A DNA stretch of 40,893 nucleotides from an uncultured Dyadobacter sp. (GCF_946482605.1 NZ_CAMLSE010000050.1:1-40893), one strand, 5' to 3'. Positions 15,897 to 24,436 are shown, numbered from the stretch's first letter. Notes: generated by a model not told the origin, from the sequence alone. Program-made: numbers and translations.

Positions 15897-15988
15897 AAAT
15901 AATCCTATCTAAAAAGTAAAACGCCGCTCCCCTCGCGCTTTTACCGGCGTATGGCACTTGCCATTTTCCTAAAACCAACAAATTTCGA

Positions 15989-17356
15989 ATGAACACTTTC
16001 AATATCAACCGGCGTAGTTTCCTCCACGGGGCCACGGCCGCATTGGCACTTTCAACTTTCGGAGCGCAGGGAATGGACCTGATCAACCCCGCCAAAACAT
16101 GGCGCGTGGGGTTAATTGGTACAGGCTGGTATGGTAAAAGTGATCTTTTCAGACTGATTCAGGTTGCGCCGGTGGAAGTGATTGCATTATGCGACGTCGA
16201 TAAAAACCAGCTGAACGAAGCGGGCAAGCTGGTGAGCCAGCGTCAGAAATCGGGCAAGACGCCTAAGTTGTATGGCGACTACCAGAAAATGCTTGCCGAA
16301 AATGAGATGGATATCGTCCTCATCGGAACGCCCGACCATTGGCATGCACTGCAAATGATCGACGCCGTCAAGGCCGGGGCTCACGTGTATGTACAGAAGC
16401 CGATTAGTGTGGATGTACTGGAAGGAGAGGCGATGGTCGCTGCCGCCCGCAAATACAAAAAAGTAGTCCAGGTGGGCACTCAGCGCAAAAGCACTCCCCA
16501 TCTGATCGACGCAAAGAAGAATATTGTCGATGCAGGCTTGCTGGGCAAAATTTCGCACGTCGAAATGTGCTGTTACTACCATATGCGGGCCAACGGTAAT
16601 CCGCCGGTGGAAGCAGTACCCGACTACCTCGATTATGAGAAATGGACCGGCCCCGCGCCGCTTCGCCCGTACGACGGATCACCGCACGTTCGCTGGTGGC
16701 GGACGTTCATGGAATACGGGAATGGAATCACAGGCGATATGTGCGTGCATATGTTCGACACAGTGCGATGGATGCTGAAACTGGGCTGGCCGAAAAAAAT
16801 CAGCTCGACAGGTGGTATTTATGTGGCGAAAGAGGGTAAGTCTAATATATCGGACACGCAATCGGCGATTTTTGAATACGATGGCCTGAACTGCGTATGG
16901 CAGCACCGTACCTGGGGAACACCCAACAATCCCGATTATCCATGGTCATTTACCTTGTACGGAGAGAAAGGAACGCTTTGGGCGAGTACCATGGCCTACG
17001 ATTTCATCCCGCAAGGCAAGGGAGAGAAGATTCACAAGGATGTTGTGTATGAGAAAGAAAAGTATCCCGAAGATCTCAAGGAAGACAAAATAGAGTTGAA
17101 TGCGGCCCCTGCGACGCGTTTGCATATGCTGGATTTCCTGAGTGCCATTGATAACAGCACTAAACCGGTGGCAGACATCGAGGAAGGTCATATATCGACG
17201 GCGAGCTGCATTTTGGCAAATCTTTCGATGAAAACAGGCCGTTCGATTGTTTATGATCCGATAAAGCGCGAAATTGTGGGAGATAGAGAAGCCAACGCGC
17301 TGCTCGCCCGCGCATATCGCGCTCCCTACATTCATCCTGACTATAAGAAGGTCTAG
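15989..17356 (+). CDS. Tat-exported Gfo/Idh/MocA family oxidoreductase
   Basis: The 455-residue protein begins with a Tat signal (NRRSFLHG, R8 R9, then a hydrophobic run AATALALSTFGA-like). It is thus predicted to be exported folded with its nicotinamide cofactor. The Rossmann motif GTGWYG is at 44-49. The catalytic Lys lies in VQKP (Q136 K137 P138) where cytoplasmic members have EKP. The segment GDMCVHMFDTVRWML supplies the Asp/His pair. Exported members of this family act on glycosides in the periplasm with tightly bound NAD(P). It is separated from the main cluster by the accessory patch but probably belongs to the same pathway, together with the exported DUF1080 and ThuA-like proteins. 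Confidence 0.88.
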   Translation: MNTFNINRRSFLHGATAALALSTFGAQGMDLINPAKTWRVGLIGTGWYGKSDLFRLIQVAPVEVIALCDVDKNQLNEAGKLVSQRQKSGKTPKLYGDYQKMLAENEMDIVLIGTPDHWHALQMIDAVKAGAHVYVQKPISVDVLEGEAMVAAARKYKKVVQVGTQRKSTPHLIDAKKNIVDAGLLGKISHVEMCCYYHMRANGNPPVEAVPDYLDYEKWTGPAPLRPYDGSPHVRWWRTFMEYGNGITGDMCVHMFDTVRWMLKLGWPKKISSTGGIYVAKEGKSNISDTQSAIFEYDGLNCVWQHRTWGTPNNPDYPWSFTLYGEKGTLWASTMAYDFIPQGKGEKIHKDVVYEKEKYPEDLKEDKIELNAAPATRLHMLDFLSAIDNSTKPVADIEEGHISTASCILANLSMKTGRSIVYDPIKREIVGDREANALLARAYRAPYIHPDYKKV

Positions 17357-17400
17357 GATTAGTCATTGAAGTTCGTGGTCCCTTATATTCCCAGTACATC

Positions 17401-17431
17401 GCGTCCGGCAAAAACCGGGCGCTTTTTGTTT
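17401..17431 (+). terminator. Rho-independent terminator after Tat-exported oxidoreductase gene
   Basis: GCGTCCGG (17401-17408) pairs with CCGGGCGC (17415-17422, one G-U) around a CAAAAA loop and runs into TTTTTGTTTT. It lies 45 nt after the stop codon at 17356. Confidence 0.75.
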
Positions 17432-17511
17432 TACGGAATAACCAAAGTGTATCCGGCCTGCAACAGAAAGCCCCCGGAAAGGGTATTATGAATGGAGGGT
17501 ACAGAATGGTT
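17431..17511 (-). pseudogene. Possible tail of a lost LysM-type gene
   Basis: On the minus strand 26 codons are open and end in SGGFLLQAGYTLVIP and TAA. This resembles the last strand of a C-terminal LysM repeat (LxxGxxLxIP). There is a stop codon just upstream and no start, so it would be a remnant only. The rest of the 309-base gap 17357-17665 holds the terminator, the palindrome at 17510 and AT-rich leader sequence. Confidence 0.25.
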
Positions 17512-17525
17512 TCAAACGTTTGAAA
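17510..17525. promoter_or_regulatory. Perfect 16-bp palindrome TTTCAAACGTTTGAAA (LacI-type operator?)
   Basis: The palindrome is perfect with a central CG, the form of LacI/PurR-family operators (core CAAACGTTTG). It overlaps a TTTG that could serve as -33 element, 17 nt before TAATTTTTG (17540-17548), a near-match to the Bacteroidota -7 box with one extra base. It lies 140 nt before the DUF4136 gene. No LacI-type gene is in the window. Confidence 0.45.
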
Positions 17526-17665
17526 TGCATCAAAACAAGTAATTTTTGCGATCGATATATCAATTTTATTTGTTTATAAGTTTAATAGATGTTTCATGGT
17601 CATTTAAACCATTTGCCCTCAGAAACTGTCAGACTATCAAATCAAACCAAACGTTCAAAATCAAA

Positions 17666-18241
17666 ATGAAAAGCATAGTGAAGTTGATAAAATCCGCCGG
17701 ATTGGCGGTTGTGGCGGGGGTACTCATCATGGCGTGCAGCAACGCCCTTCAGGTTAGTTACGATTACGACTCGGCTGTTAATTTAAAACAATTTAAAACC
17801 TTCAAAGTCGAAGCCGAGCATAACATGGAGCAAGACCCGCTGTTGGGCAGTGAGCTGAACCGGAGAAGGCTTGGAGACGCCGTGGTGGAGGTAATGGAAG
17901 CGAAAGGGTACAAATTGGATAATCAGAACCCTGAAATCGTGGTGAGGTTCATGACCGACGTGAAAGACCGCCAGCAAGTACGATCCAACAACATGTACTC
18001 GCCCTACATGTGGTGGTATGGTGGAGGCAATAACATTTCTACATACAATTACCAGGAAAGCCGTTTCATCCTGAACATTTATCAGAAGACCTCCGAAAGG
18101 ATGGTATGGCAGGGCTGGGCATCCGGAAAGGTGAAAGCGCCTACTAAAAAGGAAGATCAGAATACCATGATCAAGAATACGATGTCCGACATCCTCCGTT
18201 CGTTCCCGCAAGCGACGCTGGATACGTACAGCAGGAAGTAA
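17666..18241 (+). CDS. DUF4136 family lipoprotein
   Basis: I chose ATG 17666: it gives a 191-residue protein with a lipoprotein signal peptide ending LIMAC (Cys24), whereas the longer open frame to 17546 adds non-coding-looking leader. The DUF4136 domain begins VSYDYDSAVNLKQFKTF and contains LNRRRLGDAVVEVMEAKGYK, NPEIVVRFMTD, ESRFILNIYQKTSERMVWQG and a final helix DILRSFP. The family is found at the periplasmic or outer-membrane face; its function is unknown. It stands alone between two terminators. Confidence 0.88.
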   Translation: MKSIVKLIKSAGLAVVAGVLIMACSNALQVSYDYDSAVNLKQFKTFKVEAEHNMEQDPLLGSELNRRRLGDAVVEVMEAKGYKLDNQNPEIVVRFMTDVKDRQQVRSNNMYSPYMWWYGGGNNISTYNYQESRFILNIYQKTSERMVWQGWASGKVKAPTKKEDQNTMIKNTMSDILRSFPQATLDTYSRK

Positions 18242-18258
18242 TCCAATGCGATTAATGC

Positions 18259-18291
18259 AAAAAATGCCGGGCATACTGTCCGGTATTTTTT
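18259..18291. terminator. Terminator after DUF4136 gene (potentially bidirectional)
   Basis: AAAAAATGCCGG (18259-18270) pairs with CCGGTATTTTTT (18280-18291, one G-U) around a 9-nt loop. A- and T-runs flank both sides, so it could act in both directions. Confidence 0.85.
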
Positions 18292-18294
18292 GCT

Positions 18295-18394
18295 TCAGAG
18301 AGGCGAAAGCCGCGGTTCGGTAATCAGGATCTCAAGTGACAAGCCAAGTCCTTTGTTCAGTTTTCGGATCATATCGATGGACAGCCCCCGCTTG
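18295..18394 (-). pseudogene. Remnant of HigA-type HTH antitoxin (C-terminus)
   Basis: The minus strand encodes KRGLSIDMIRKLNKGLGL followed by SLEILITEPRLSPL and a stop. This matches the last helices of HigA-like XRE-family antitoxins (a LxxxMIRKLxxGLxIxxxxLI pattern). A stop codon upstream (about 18434) and the absence of the HTH core show truncation. The break coincides with a perfect inverted repeat at 18395-18435. No HigB-type toxin remnant is visible. Confidence 0.6.
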
Positions 18395-18435
18395 TAGGGA
18401 ATAAAAGTTATCAAAATGACAACTTTTATTCCCTA
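18395..18435. repeat. Perfect 15-bp inverted repeat, 11-nt spacer
   Basis: TAGGGAATAAAAGTT (18395-18409) and AACTTTTATTCCCTA (18421-18435) are exact inverted copies. The element lies 38 bp beyond the stop of the RND-adaptor gene and abuts the truncated antitoxin tail. It may mark a recombination or insertion joint; as a hairpin it could also end the RND transcript, though no long T-run follows. Confidence 0.7.
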
Positions 18436-18473
18436 TTGAATCTTCGGTTAGTTGACCGATCCTGCGGTAGCCC

Positions 18474-21400
18474 TTACAAATCCTGTCCGTTGCGGTACTC
18501 TTCGGATGCCTTTTTCACAATGGCTTCCCCATCATGCAAATCCCCGAATACCTCGACCAGCGTATCGACCACAATACCGCGTTTGACGGGGACCCATTCC
18601 GCTTTTTTGGCCTTGTCACGGATCACAAACACCTGCTCGCTAGAACTAACTACCGCCGTCACAGGAACAAAGAGCGTGTTTCCGGCGCGTGCTGTATTAA
18701 GCTGTACCTGTGCATACATGCCGGCTTTCAATTCATTCGACCGGTTGCTGACGTCAAATTCCGTGATCATCGAGCGGTTTTCTTCAGATAACGTGCGGGA
18801 ACTGCGGGCGTAAACTGCCTTGTAGATTTTTTCCGGGCTGGCCGGTACCGTAAAGCTCACTTCTCCCTTGTTGGGAATAGCACTGGAAATATTTTCAGGG
18901 ATCGCCAATGTCAGACGAAGTTTGGTATTGTCTTCGAGGATAAAGAGCGGTTTCGCTCCTCCTTCACCCGGTCCGACCAATGCGCCAGGGCTGATGTTTC
19001 TTTCGGTAATAATGCCGTCGAATGGAGCCGTTACGGTCAGGTAGCGGGAAAGCTCCGTTTTGGTTTCCATAAACGACTTCGCTGCCTGAACATTCCCCTT
19101 GGCAACGGCCATGGCCGAACTATCGGTTGCTGCTCTTGCTTTGGCCAGGTCGAGTTCGTTGAGAGACACTGCGCCTTCTGTGCGGTTGGTACGCATTAGC
19201 CTGCTGTAAGTCAATGCGGTAGCTTGGTATCTCGTTGTGATTTCATGCAGGGCGGCCTCCGCCGCATTGAGCTGTGCTTTGGCCTGGCTGAGTTCAGAAA
19301 TAACTTCCGGTGCTTCGAGTTGGGCCAGGATCTGACCTTTTCTGACGACGCTGCCACGGTCTACATTGACCGTTCTCACAAATCCCTTCACTTTTGGGTG
19401 AATGCTCACTTTATTCCAGGGCTTTAATTCGCCTGGCAATGCGATCTGTTTGGCCGGTTTCATGCTTTTGACATAGGCCAATTCTACAACGAGTTCGGAG
19501 GCAGCCGCTTTTTGTTCGTGTTTTTCGCTGGTTTCGGCCTCGGTATGGCAGGCCGTTGTACCAGCGGCTACGGTCAGGAGTATCAGAATGGATTTCAGGG
19601 TATTCATGGAGAGAGATGTTTGGAGTTTTTTACGGAAGAAATTGCTTTCAGGGTCTTCCGGATCCAGGGATACGGAGTTCACCGAGGCTTTGCGCTGCAC
19701 GAGCGTGAACACTGCGGGAAGGATCAGCAGCGAGGCCAGCGTGGAGGCAATCAGCCCGCCGATTACCGCTTGTCCCAATGGTGCAATCTGGTCTCCGCCT
19801 TCACCGAGGCCGGAAGCCATCGGGACCATACCGGCGATCATAGCGATACTGGTCATCAGGATGGGACGGATCCGGCTGCCGGCAGCAAGCGTGACCGCCT
19901 TATGGGCATCCTGCAATTTCAGCCGCAGGTTTTCTGCATTGGTTACCATCAAAATCGCATTCGCTACCGACACCCCGACAGACATAATCAGACCCATATA
20001 AGATTGCAGGTTCAGTGTAGCGCCGGTAAGCAGCAGCAAGCCGATAGACCCCACCACTACCGCAGGAATGGTCGAAAGCACCACCAGGGATAATTTGAAA
20101 GACTGATAGGTCGCGGCCAGGAGCAGGAACATGATCACGACGGCGATCAGCAGTCCGGTTTGCAGACTGCTCAGCGTTTCCGTAAGCAGTTCGGTTTGGC
20201 CTTTCAGTTCCACGATCACTCCGCGCGGCGGCTCACCCGCGTTTTTGATGGCATTCTGAACGGCAGTAGTCGCGGCGCCGAGGTCCTTTTTGTGGATATT
20301 GGCAGTGACGGTAACCAGACGGTTGGGGCCGGCGCGGTCGTACTCGCCGGGGGCGGTTTTTTCTGAAAATGTGGCTACATCGGCCAGGAGCGGGTTGGTC
20401 ACGCCGGTTTTCAATGGAATGGTGCCAATATCTTCCACAGACGTCATCTGGTACTCCGGTATTTGCACCTGTACCTGGTAGGCAAGTCCCTTGGCGTCGT
20501 CCAGCCACAGATTTTTGTCTGTAAAACGGCTGGATGAGGTCGCTGCGACCATCGATCTGGCTACCTGGGTGGAGGTGATGCCCAACTGACCAGCCCTTTC
20601 ACGGTCGATCTTTACATCCAGAATGGGATATGCCAGTGGCTGTGCGATCTGAACGTCGCGCAGGAATGCGCTCTGCTGCATTTCCTTCCGGATCTTGCGG
20701 GCGAACCTGCCTGCTTCTTCCACATCTTTGGCAGCCACGCTCACCTCGATAGGCGTCGAGGCTCCCTGGCTCATGATCTTGTCTACGAGCTCGATAGGTT
20801 CAAAAGAAATGGCAAGGTTTGGAATCTCTTTACTGATCCGGGCGCGTAGCTTTTCCTTCAATGCATCCATCCGAACAGGAAAATCTTCTTTCAGGGATAC
20901 CTGTAAAACAGCCTCGTGGGGACCGCTGTTGAATACGAAAATATTGGAAGTACCATAGCTGGAAGGAACGGTACCGACATAGGCGGAGGAAATTTCGACA
21001 TGATCCTTGCCAACTTCCGACTTGATCAGGTTGAGGACTTTCAATGTTGCTTCCTCTGTCCTCTCCACACGGGTACCATCCGGCACACGCATCCGCATCT
21101 GGAACTGATGACTGTTGGCCTTAGGCAAAATGTCGGTGCCAATCAGGAGGAACCCGCCGATGATCAATGCGATGGTACCAGCCAGGTATAAGGGCACAAT
21201 CCAGCGCCTGCCCATAATGCCGCCAAGGACATTCAGGTATTTCAGTTTAAATTTCTCGAAACCGGTCGGTGGCAGAGAGGGGTGCGCCCCTTCTTCGATC
21301 ACATCATCAACTTCCTGACTATCCAGGGCCAATGTAGGCGCCTCGTGGTGCGGGTGATCTTTTAGAAGCCAGTTGGCAAGCACGGGTACCAATGTCTGAG

Positions 21401-22832
21401 AAAGGAGAAATGAAGCGATCATGGCAAAGCCTACGGCCAGCGACAGCGGCAGGAACATCGATCTTGGAATACCACTCATCACAAAGGACGGTGCAAAAAC
21501 GGCAAGGATCGCGAGCAAGATCAGGAATTCGGGGAATGCAATTTCCTTACAGGCATCCCAGATGGCCTGCTCCTTGGGCTTACCCATTTCCTGATGCTGG
21601 TGAATGTTCTCGATCGTCACCGTGGCCTGATCGACAAGCACACCGATTGCCAATGCCAGTCCGCTCAGCGTCATGATGTTGATGGTCTGGCCAAAGAGGT
21701 TCATCAATATGACTGCCGACAGAATGGAAATGGGAATCGTAACAATTACAATGATCACACTCCGCCAATCGCGGAGGAAGAGCAATACCATCAAGCCGGT
21801 CAGCAATGCACCGAGGATCCCTTCTGTGATCAGACTTTTCAAGGAATTGGTCACATATACCGACTGATCGAACTCGTAGGAAATCTTGACATCCTCGGGT
21901 ACTGCATTCCGAAGCTGCGGCAATGCGGCCCGGATATTGTTGACCACATCGAGCGTCGATGCGTCGGATTTTTTGACCACGGGGATGTAAACCGCGCGGC
22001 GGCCATTGATCAATGCATAGCTCACAGTCACGTCGGCTCCATCTTCTACCACACCTACATCACGGATGAATACGGTAGGGCCGGCCCCGACGCGGATCGG
22101 GATATTGAGGAAATCTTCGGGTTTTTTGATGAGCGAATTGACAGGCGTCATCAATGTCTTGTCACCCATGCGGATGTTACCCGCCGGAGATGGCTGATTG
22201 TTGGCAATAATGGATTTGATGACCTCCTCGGGCGTCATATGGTAACTACGGATGCGTTCCGGATCTACCCGGATTACAATCGTACGCTGGTTCCCTCCAA
22301 ACGGCGGCGGGCTGGAAACACCCTCGATCCGGCTGAACATCGGGCGCACGCGGGACGAGGCAAAGTCCTGGATTTCGTTCAATGAGCGGGAGGCACTCTC
22401 GAACACCATTTGGCCGATTGGCACGGAACTGGCATCGAAGCGGACCACCTGCGGAGGAACGGTCCCTTCGGGCATATACGCCTTGGCGCGGGATACGTTG
22501 TTTGCTACCTCCGCCGCGGCCTGGGCCATGTCGGTTCCGGGATAGAAGGAGAGCTTGATCAGTGATAAGCCCTGGATTGTTTTGACATCTACATCGCGGA
22601 TACCGGACACGTACAGGAAGTGGTCCTGGTAGCGGGTTGCGATGAAACCATCCATCTGGTCGGGAGCCATACCACCGTAAGGCTGCACCACATAAATGGT
22701 AGGTAGGTCGAGGTTAGGAAAGATATCGACGGGAATGCTCCGTATTGACAGGACCGAGAAAAATAGGATGCCGATCACCACCACCACAATGGATATGGGT
22801 TGCCGAAGGGCCGTTCTGATGAGTTGATACAT
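18474..22832 (-). CDS. Fused RND efflux pump and periplasmic adaptor
   Basis: A single 1452-residue ORF. Residues 1 to about 1050 are an AcrB-like RND permease: SIPVDIFPNLDLPTIYV, two large periplasmic loops, membrane segments near 333-410 and again near 880-1040. In TM4 the usual Asp pair is GVLVDQATVTIEN (D401, Q402). From residue 1076 (M codon at 19607) a complete adaptor begins: a lipoprotein-like signal MNTLKSILILLTVAAGTTAC, barrel-sandwich halves (VKGFVRTVNVDRGSVVRKGQ, TVTAPFDGIITERNISPGA), a coiled-coil hairpin and beta-barrel to the end. Normally these are two genes. The upstream TolC-like gene completes a tripartite pump. The short linker SNFFRKKLQTSLS joins the parts with no stop. 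It is probably a genuine in-frame fusion, but a missed stop cannot be excluded. Confidence 0.88.
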   Translation of the reverse strand: MYQLIRTALRQPISIVVVVIGILFFSVLSIRSIPVDIFPNLDLPTIYVVQPYGGMAPDQMDGFIATRYQDHFLYVSGIRDVDVKTIQGLSLIKLSFYPGTDMAQAAAEVANNVSRAKAYMPEGTVPPQVVRFDASSVPIGQMVFESASRSLNEIQDFASSRVRPMFSRIEGVSSPPPFGGNQRTIVIRVDPERIRSYHMTPEEVIKSIIANNQPSPAGNIRMGDKTLMTPVNSLIKKPEDFLNIPIRVGAGPTVFIRDVGVVEDGADVTVSYALINGRRAVYIPVVKKSDASTLDVVNNIRAALPQLRNAVPEDVKISYEFDQSVYVTNSLKSLITEGILGALLTGLMVLLFLRDWRSVIIVIVTIPISILSAVILMNLFGQTINIMTLSGLALAIGVLVDQATVTIENIHQHQEMGKPKEQAIWDACKEIAFPEFLILLAILAVFAPSFVMSGIPRSMFLPLSLAVGFAMIASFLLSQTLVPVLANWLLKDHPHHEAPTLALDSQEVDDVIEEGAHPSLPPTGFEKFKLKYLNVLGGIMGRRWIVPLYLAGTIALIIGGFLLIGTDILPKANSHQFQMRMRVPDGTRVERTEEATLKVLNLIKSEVGKDHVEISSAYVGTVPSSYGTSNIFVFNSGPHEAVLQVSLKEDFPVRMDALKEKLRARISKEIPNLAISFEPIELVDKIMSQGASTPIEVSVAAKDVEEAGRFARKIRKEMQQSAFLRDVQIAQPLAYPILDVKIDRERAGQLGITSTQVARSMVAATSSSRFTDKNLWLDDAKGLAYQVQVQIPEYQMTSVEDIGTIPLKTGVTNPLLADVATFSEKTAPGEYDRAGPNRLVTVTANIHKKDLGAATTAVQNAIKNAGEPPRGVIVELKGQTELLTETLSSLQTGLLIAVVIMFLLLAATYQSFKLSLVVLSTIPAVVVGSIGLLLLTGATLNLQSYMGLIMSVGVSVANAILMVTNAENLRLKLQDAHKAVTLAAGSRIRPILMTSIAMIAGMVPMASGLGEGGDQIAPLGQAVIGGLIASTLASLLILPAVFTLVQRKASVNSVSLDPEDPESNFFRKKLQTSLSMNTLKSILILLTVAAGTTACHTEAETSEKHEQKAAASELVVELAYVKSMKPAKQIALPGELKPWNKVSIHPKVKGFVRTVNVDRGSVVRKGQILAQLEAPEVISELSQAKAQLNAAEAALHEITTRYQATALTYSRLMRTNRTEGAVSLNELDLAKARAATDSSAMAVAKGNVQAAKSFMETKTELSRYLTVTAPFDGIITERNISPGALVGPGEGGAKPLFILEDNTKLRLTLAIPENISSAIPNKGEVSFTVPASPEKIYKAVYARSSRTLSEENRSMITEFDVSNRSNELKAGMYAQVQLNTARAGNTLFVPVTAVVSSSEQVFVIRDKAKKAEWVPVKRGIVVDTLVEVFGDLHDGEAIVKKASEEYRNGQDL

Positions 22833-22881
22833 AATATGTATTTGTTATTTGATTCATTTTGTCATGCCGAGCCTCGATAGC

Positions 22882-22956
22882 TGTCATGCTGGGCGAAGTC
22901 GAAGCATCTTACGGGACGACATCGTGCGAAATGCTTCGACTTTGCTCAGCATGACA
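22882..22956. repeat. Bacteroidota-type intergenic palindrome (TGTCATGCTGAGCGAAGTC type)
   Basis: Arms 22882-22907 and 22931-22956 are inverted copies of 26 nt with two differences; a diverged half copy (TGTCATGCCGAGC) precedes at about 22860. It sits between the TolC-like and RND genes and could form a strong hairpin in the shared transcript, perhaps tuning pump expression relative to TolC. Confidence 0.8.
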
Positions 22957-22966
22957 ATTGCTGGTA

Positions 22967-24436
22967 TCATTTAGCTATCTGGCTTAGGAAAACGTCGAGA
23001 TCACCGGCGGCGGCGGCTTTGAGCAGGAGCGATCGCCAGGCATTGCCATTGGTCACGAACTTGTCGACTTCCGCGCGGTTGAGCGCATTTACACTTTGTG
23101 CGAGGGTAAACAAATCGGTCAGTCCGCTCTGGTAGCGCGCCTCGGCCTGGTTGAATGCGCGCTGAGCTGCGGCTAGCTGCACGGGTGTCAGCCCGGCCTG
23201 TGCAAGCGAGAGCTGAAACTGGATCTCTGATTCCCGGGACTGCCTGTCGAGTTGCAGCTGCTGGGTTTGGTACAGTGATTTGAAGCGTTCTACCTGGAAT
23301 TGCTCGGCCCGGTAGTCGTTCCGGACTTTGAAAATGCTGGTCAGGTTCCAGCGTGTCGATACGCCGAAAAGGTAATTGTAAACCTGGTATTTGACACCGC
23401 TGCCGAAATCGGTACGGAATGAATCATCTTTGTTAGACACGCCCGAGCCGCGTCCCCAGCCCGCTCCTACCACGGAGATGGAGGGGAGGTACATCCGTTT
23501 AATGGCCATGCTTCTTGCCTGCGAGGCATCGATCTGAGCCTGAGAGAAACGTAGCGCGGGATTTTTCAGGAAGGACTGTGGTTCGCCCGGTACCTGCGGC
23601 AATTGGGAGTAGAAACCCATGGTGTCGACTTCGATGCTGTCGCGCAGTTCACCGGTGAGCTCGGACAATCGCAGCCGCTGGGTTTTCTCCGAGCGGCGGC
23701 TTTCGAGCAGGAGCAATTGCGCTTTGGCATATTCGGCTGCCGCCAGCGAGCTATCCACACCCGGCCGCATGCCCGAACTGACTGCCGCGTCTGTTACACG
23801 TTTGAAAACAGCAGCGCGTTCGAGGTTCTGGCGCTGGGCATCGACGAGTTTCTGGTTGATGAGCAGCACGAGATAAGCATCGATGATTTTGACCTGGTGC
23901 TGAAAAAGTTCGTTGTCAAAATCGGCCTGGGTGCGGGTGAGGTCTGCCCTCGCCGCATTGACATTGGCTTTAATTTTTCCAAAATTGAAAACCTTCCAGT
24001 CGACCATGGCCGTGGTGAAACTACCGAATGTAGCCGTGTAGTAATTCTCCGGCCGGATACCGCCCGATGGGGATAATGCACTGCCTTCATTGGGCAGGAA
24101 TGCGCCGGCCACACTGTTGCTGGTGCCGTAAGTATATTGGTCCTGTACGATGAATGCGGGCAGGTAATCGGTTCTGACCGATTTGACCCGTTGTTCGGCG
24201 CTGCGGATTTCGGCTTGTTTGGCCCTTAGAAACGGAAAATTGCCTTTTCCTTGTTCGAGGGCCTCATGCAGTTTGAGTTTTTGGGCAAATAGGGGCTGCG
24301 TTGTACCTGCTGCCATCGCGAACAGGATCAGCCACGCATTCCCGAAGCGCATGAGCTTATGTAGAATCCGGCCCGCAAAATAGGGTGACCGGGGTGGGAA
24401 TTTTCGTGGAACTGAGAGATACCTGGAGTGCTTCAT
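22967..24436 (-). CDS. TolC family outer-membrane efflux protein
   Basis: 489 residues from the first Met. The Met at residue 29 (position 24352) gives a standard signal peptide (MRFGNAWLILFAMAAGTTQP, then LFAQ), so the true start may be there. The mature protein has the duplicated TolC layout: long helices rich in Ala, Gln and Glu (QAEIRSAEQRVKSVRTDYLP; AAEYAKAQLLLLESRRSE) alternating with barrel strands (YYTATFGSFTTAMVDWKVFNFGK-like region near 135-155). It forms the outer-membrane channel for the RND-adaptor fusion encoded next on the same strand. The promoter region is shared with the divergent two-component genes. Confidence 0.88.
   Translation of the reverse strand: MKHSRYLSVPRKFPPRSPYFAGRILHKLMRFGNAWLILFAMAAGTTQPLFAQKLKLHEALEQGKGNFPFLRAKQAEIRSAEQRVKSVRTDYLPAFIVQDQYTYGTSNSVAGAFLPNEGSALSPSGGIRPENYYTATFGSFTTAMVDWKVFNFGKIKANVNAARADLTRTQADFDNELFQHQVKIIDAYLVLLINQKLVDAQRQNLERAAVFKRVTDAAVSSGMRPGVDSSLAAAEYAKAQLLLLESRRSEKTQRLRLSELTGELRDSIEVDTMGFYSQLPQVPGEPQSFLKNPALRFSQAQIDASQARSMAIKRMYLPSISVVGAGWGRGSGVSNKDDSFRTDFGSGVKYQVYNYLFGVSTRWNLTSIFKVRNDYRAEQFQVERFKSLYQTQQLQLDRQSRESEIQFQLSLAQAGLTPVQLAAAQRAFNQAEARYQSGLTDLFTLAQSVNALNRAEVDKFVTNGNAWRSLLLKAAAAGDLDVFLSQIAK

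Noticed and set aside
21594..22385. 263-codon + strand open frame opposite the RND gene
   Set aside because: The translation is rich in His, Arg and Gln with no domain; the RND frame is beyond doubt.
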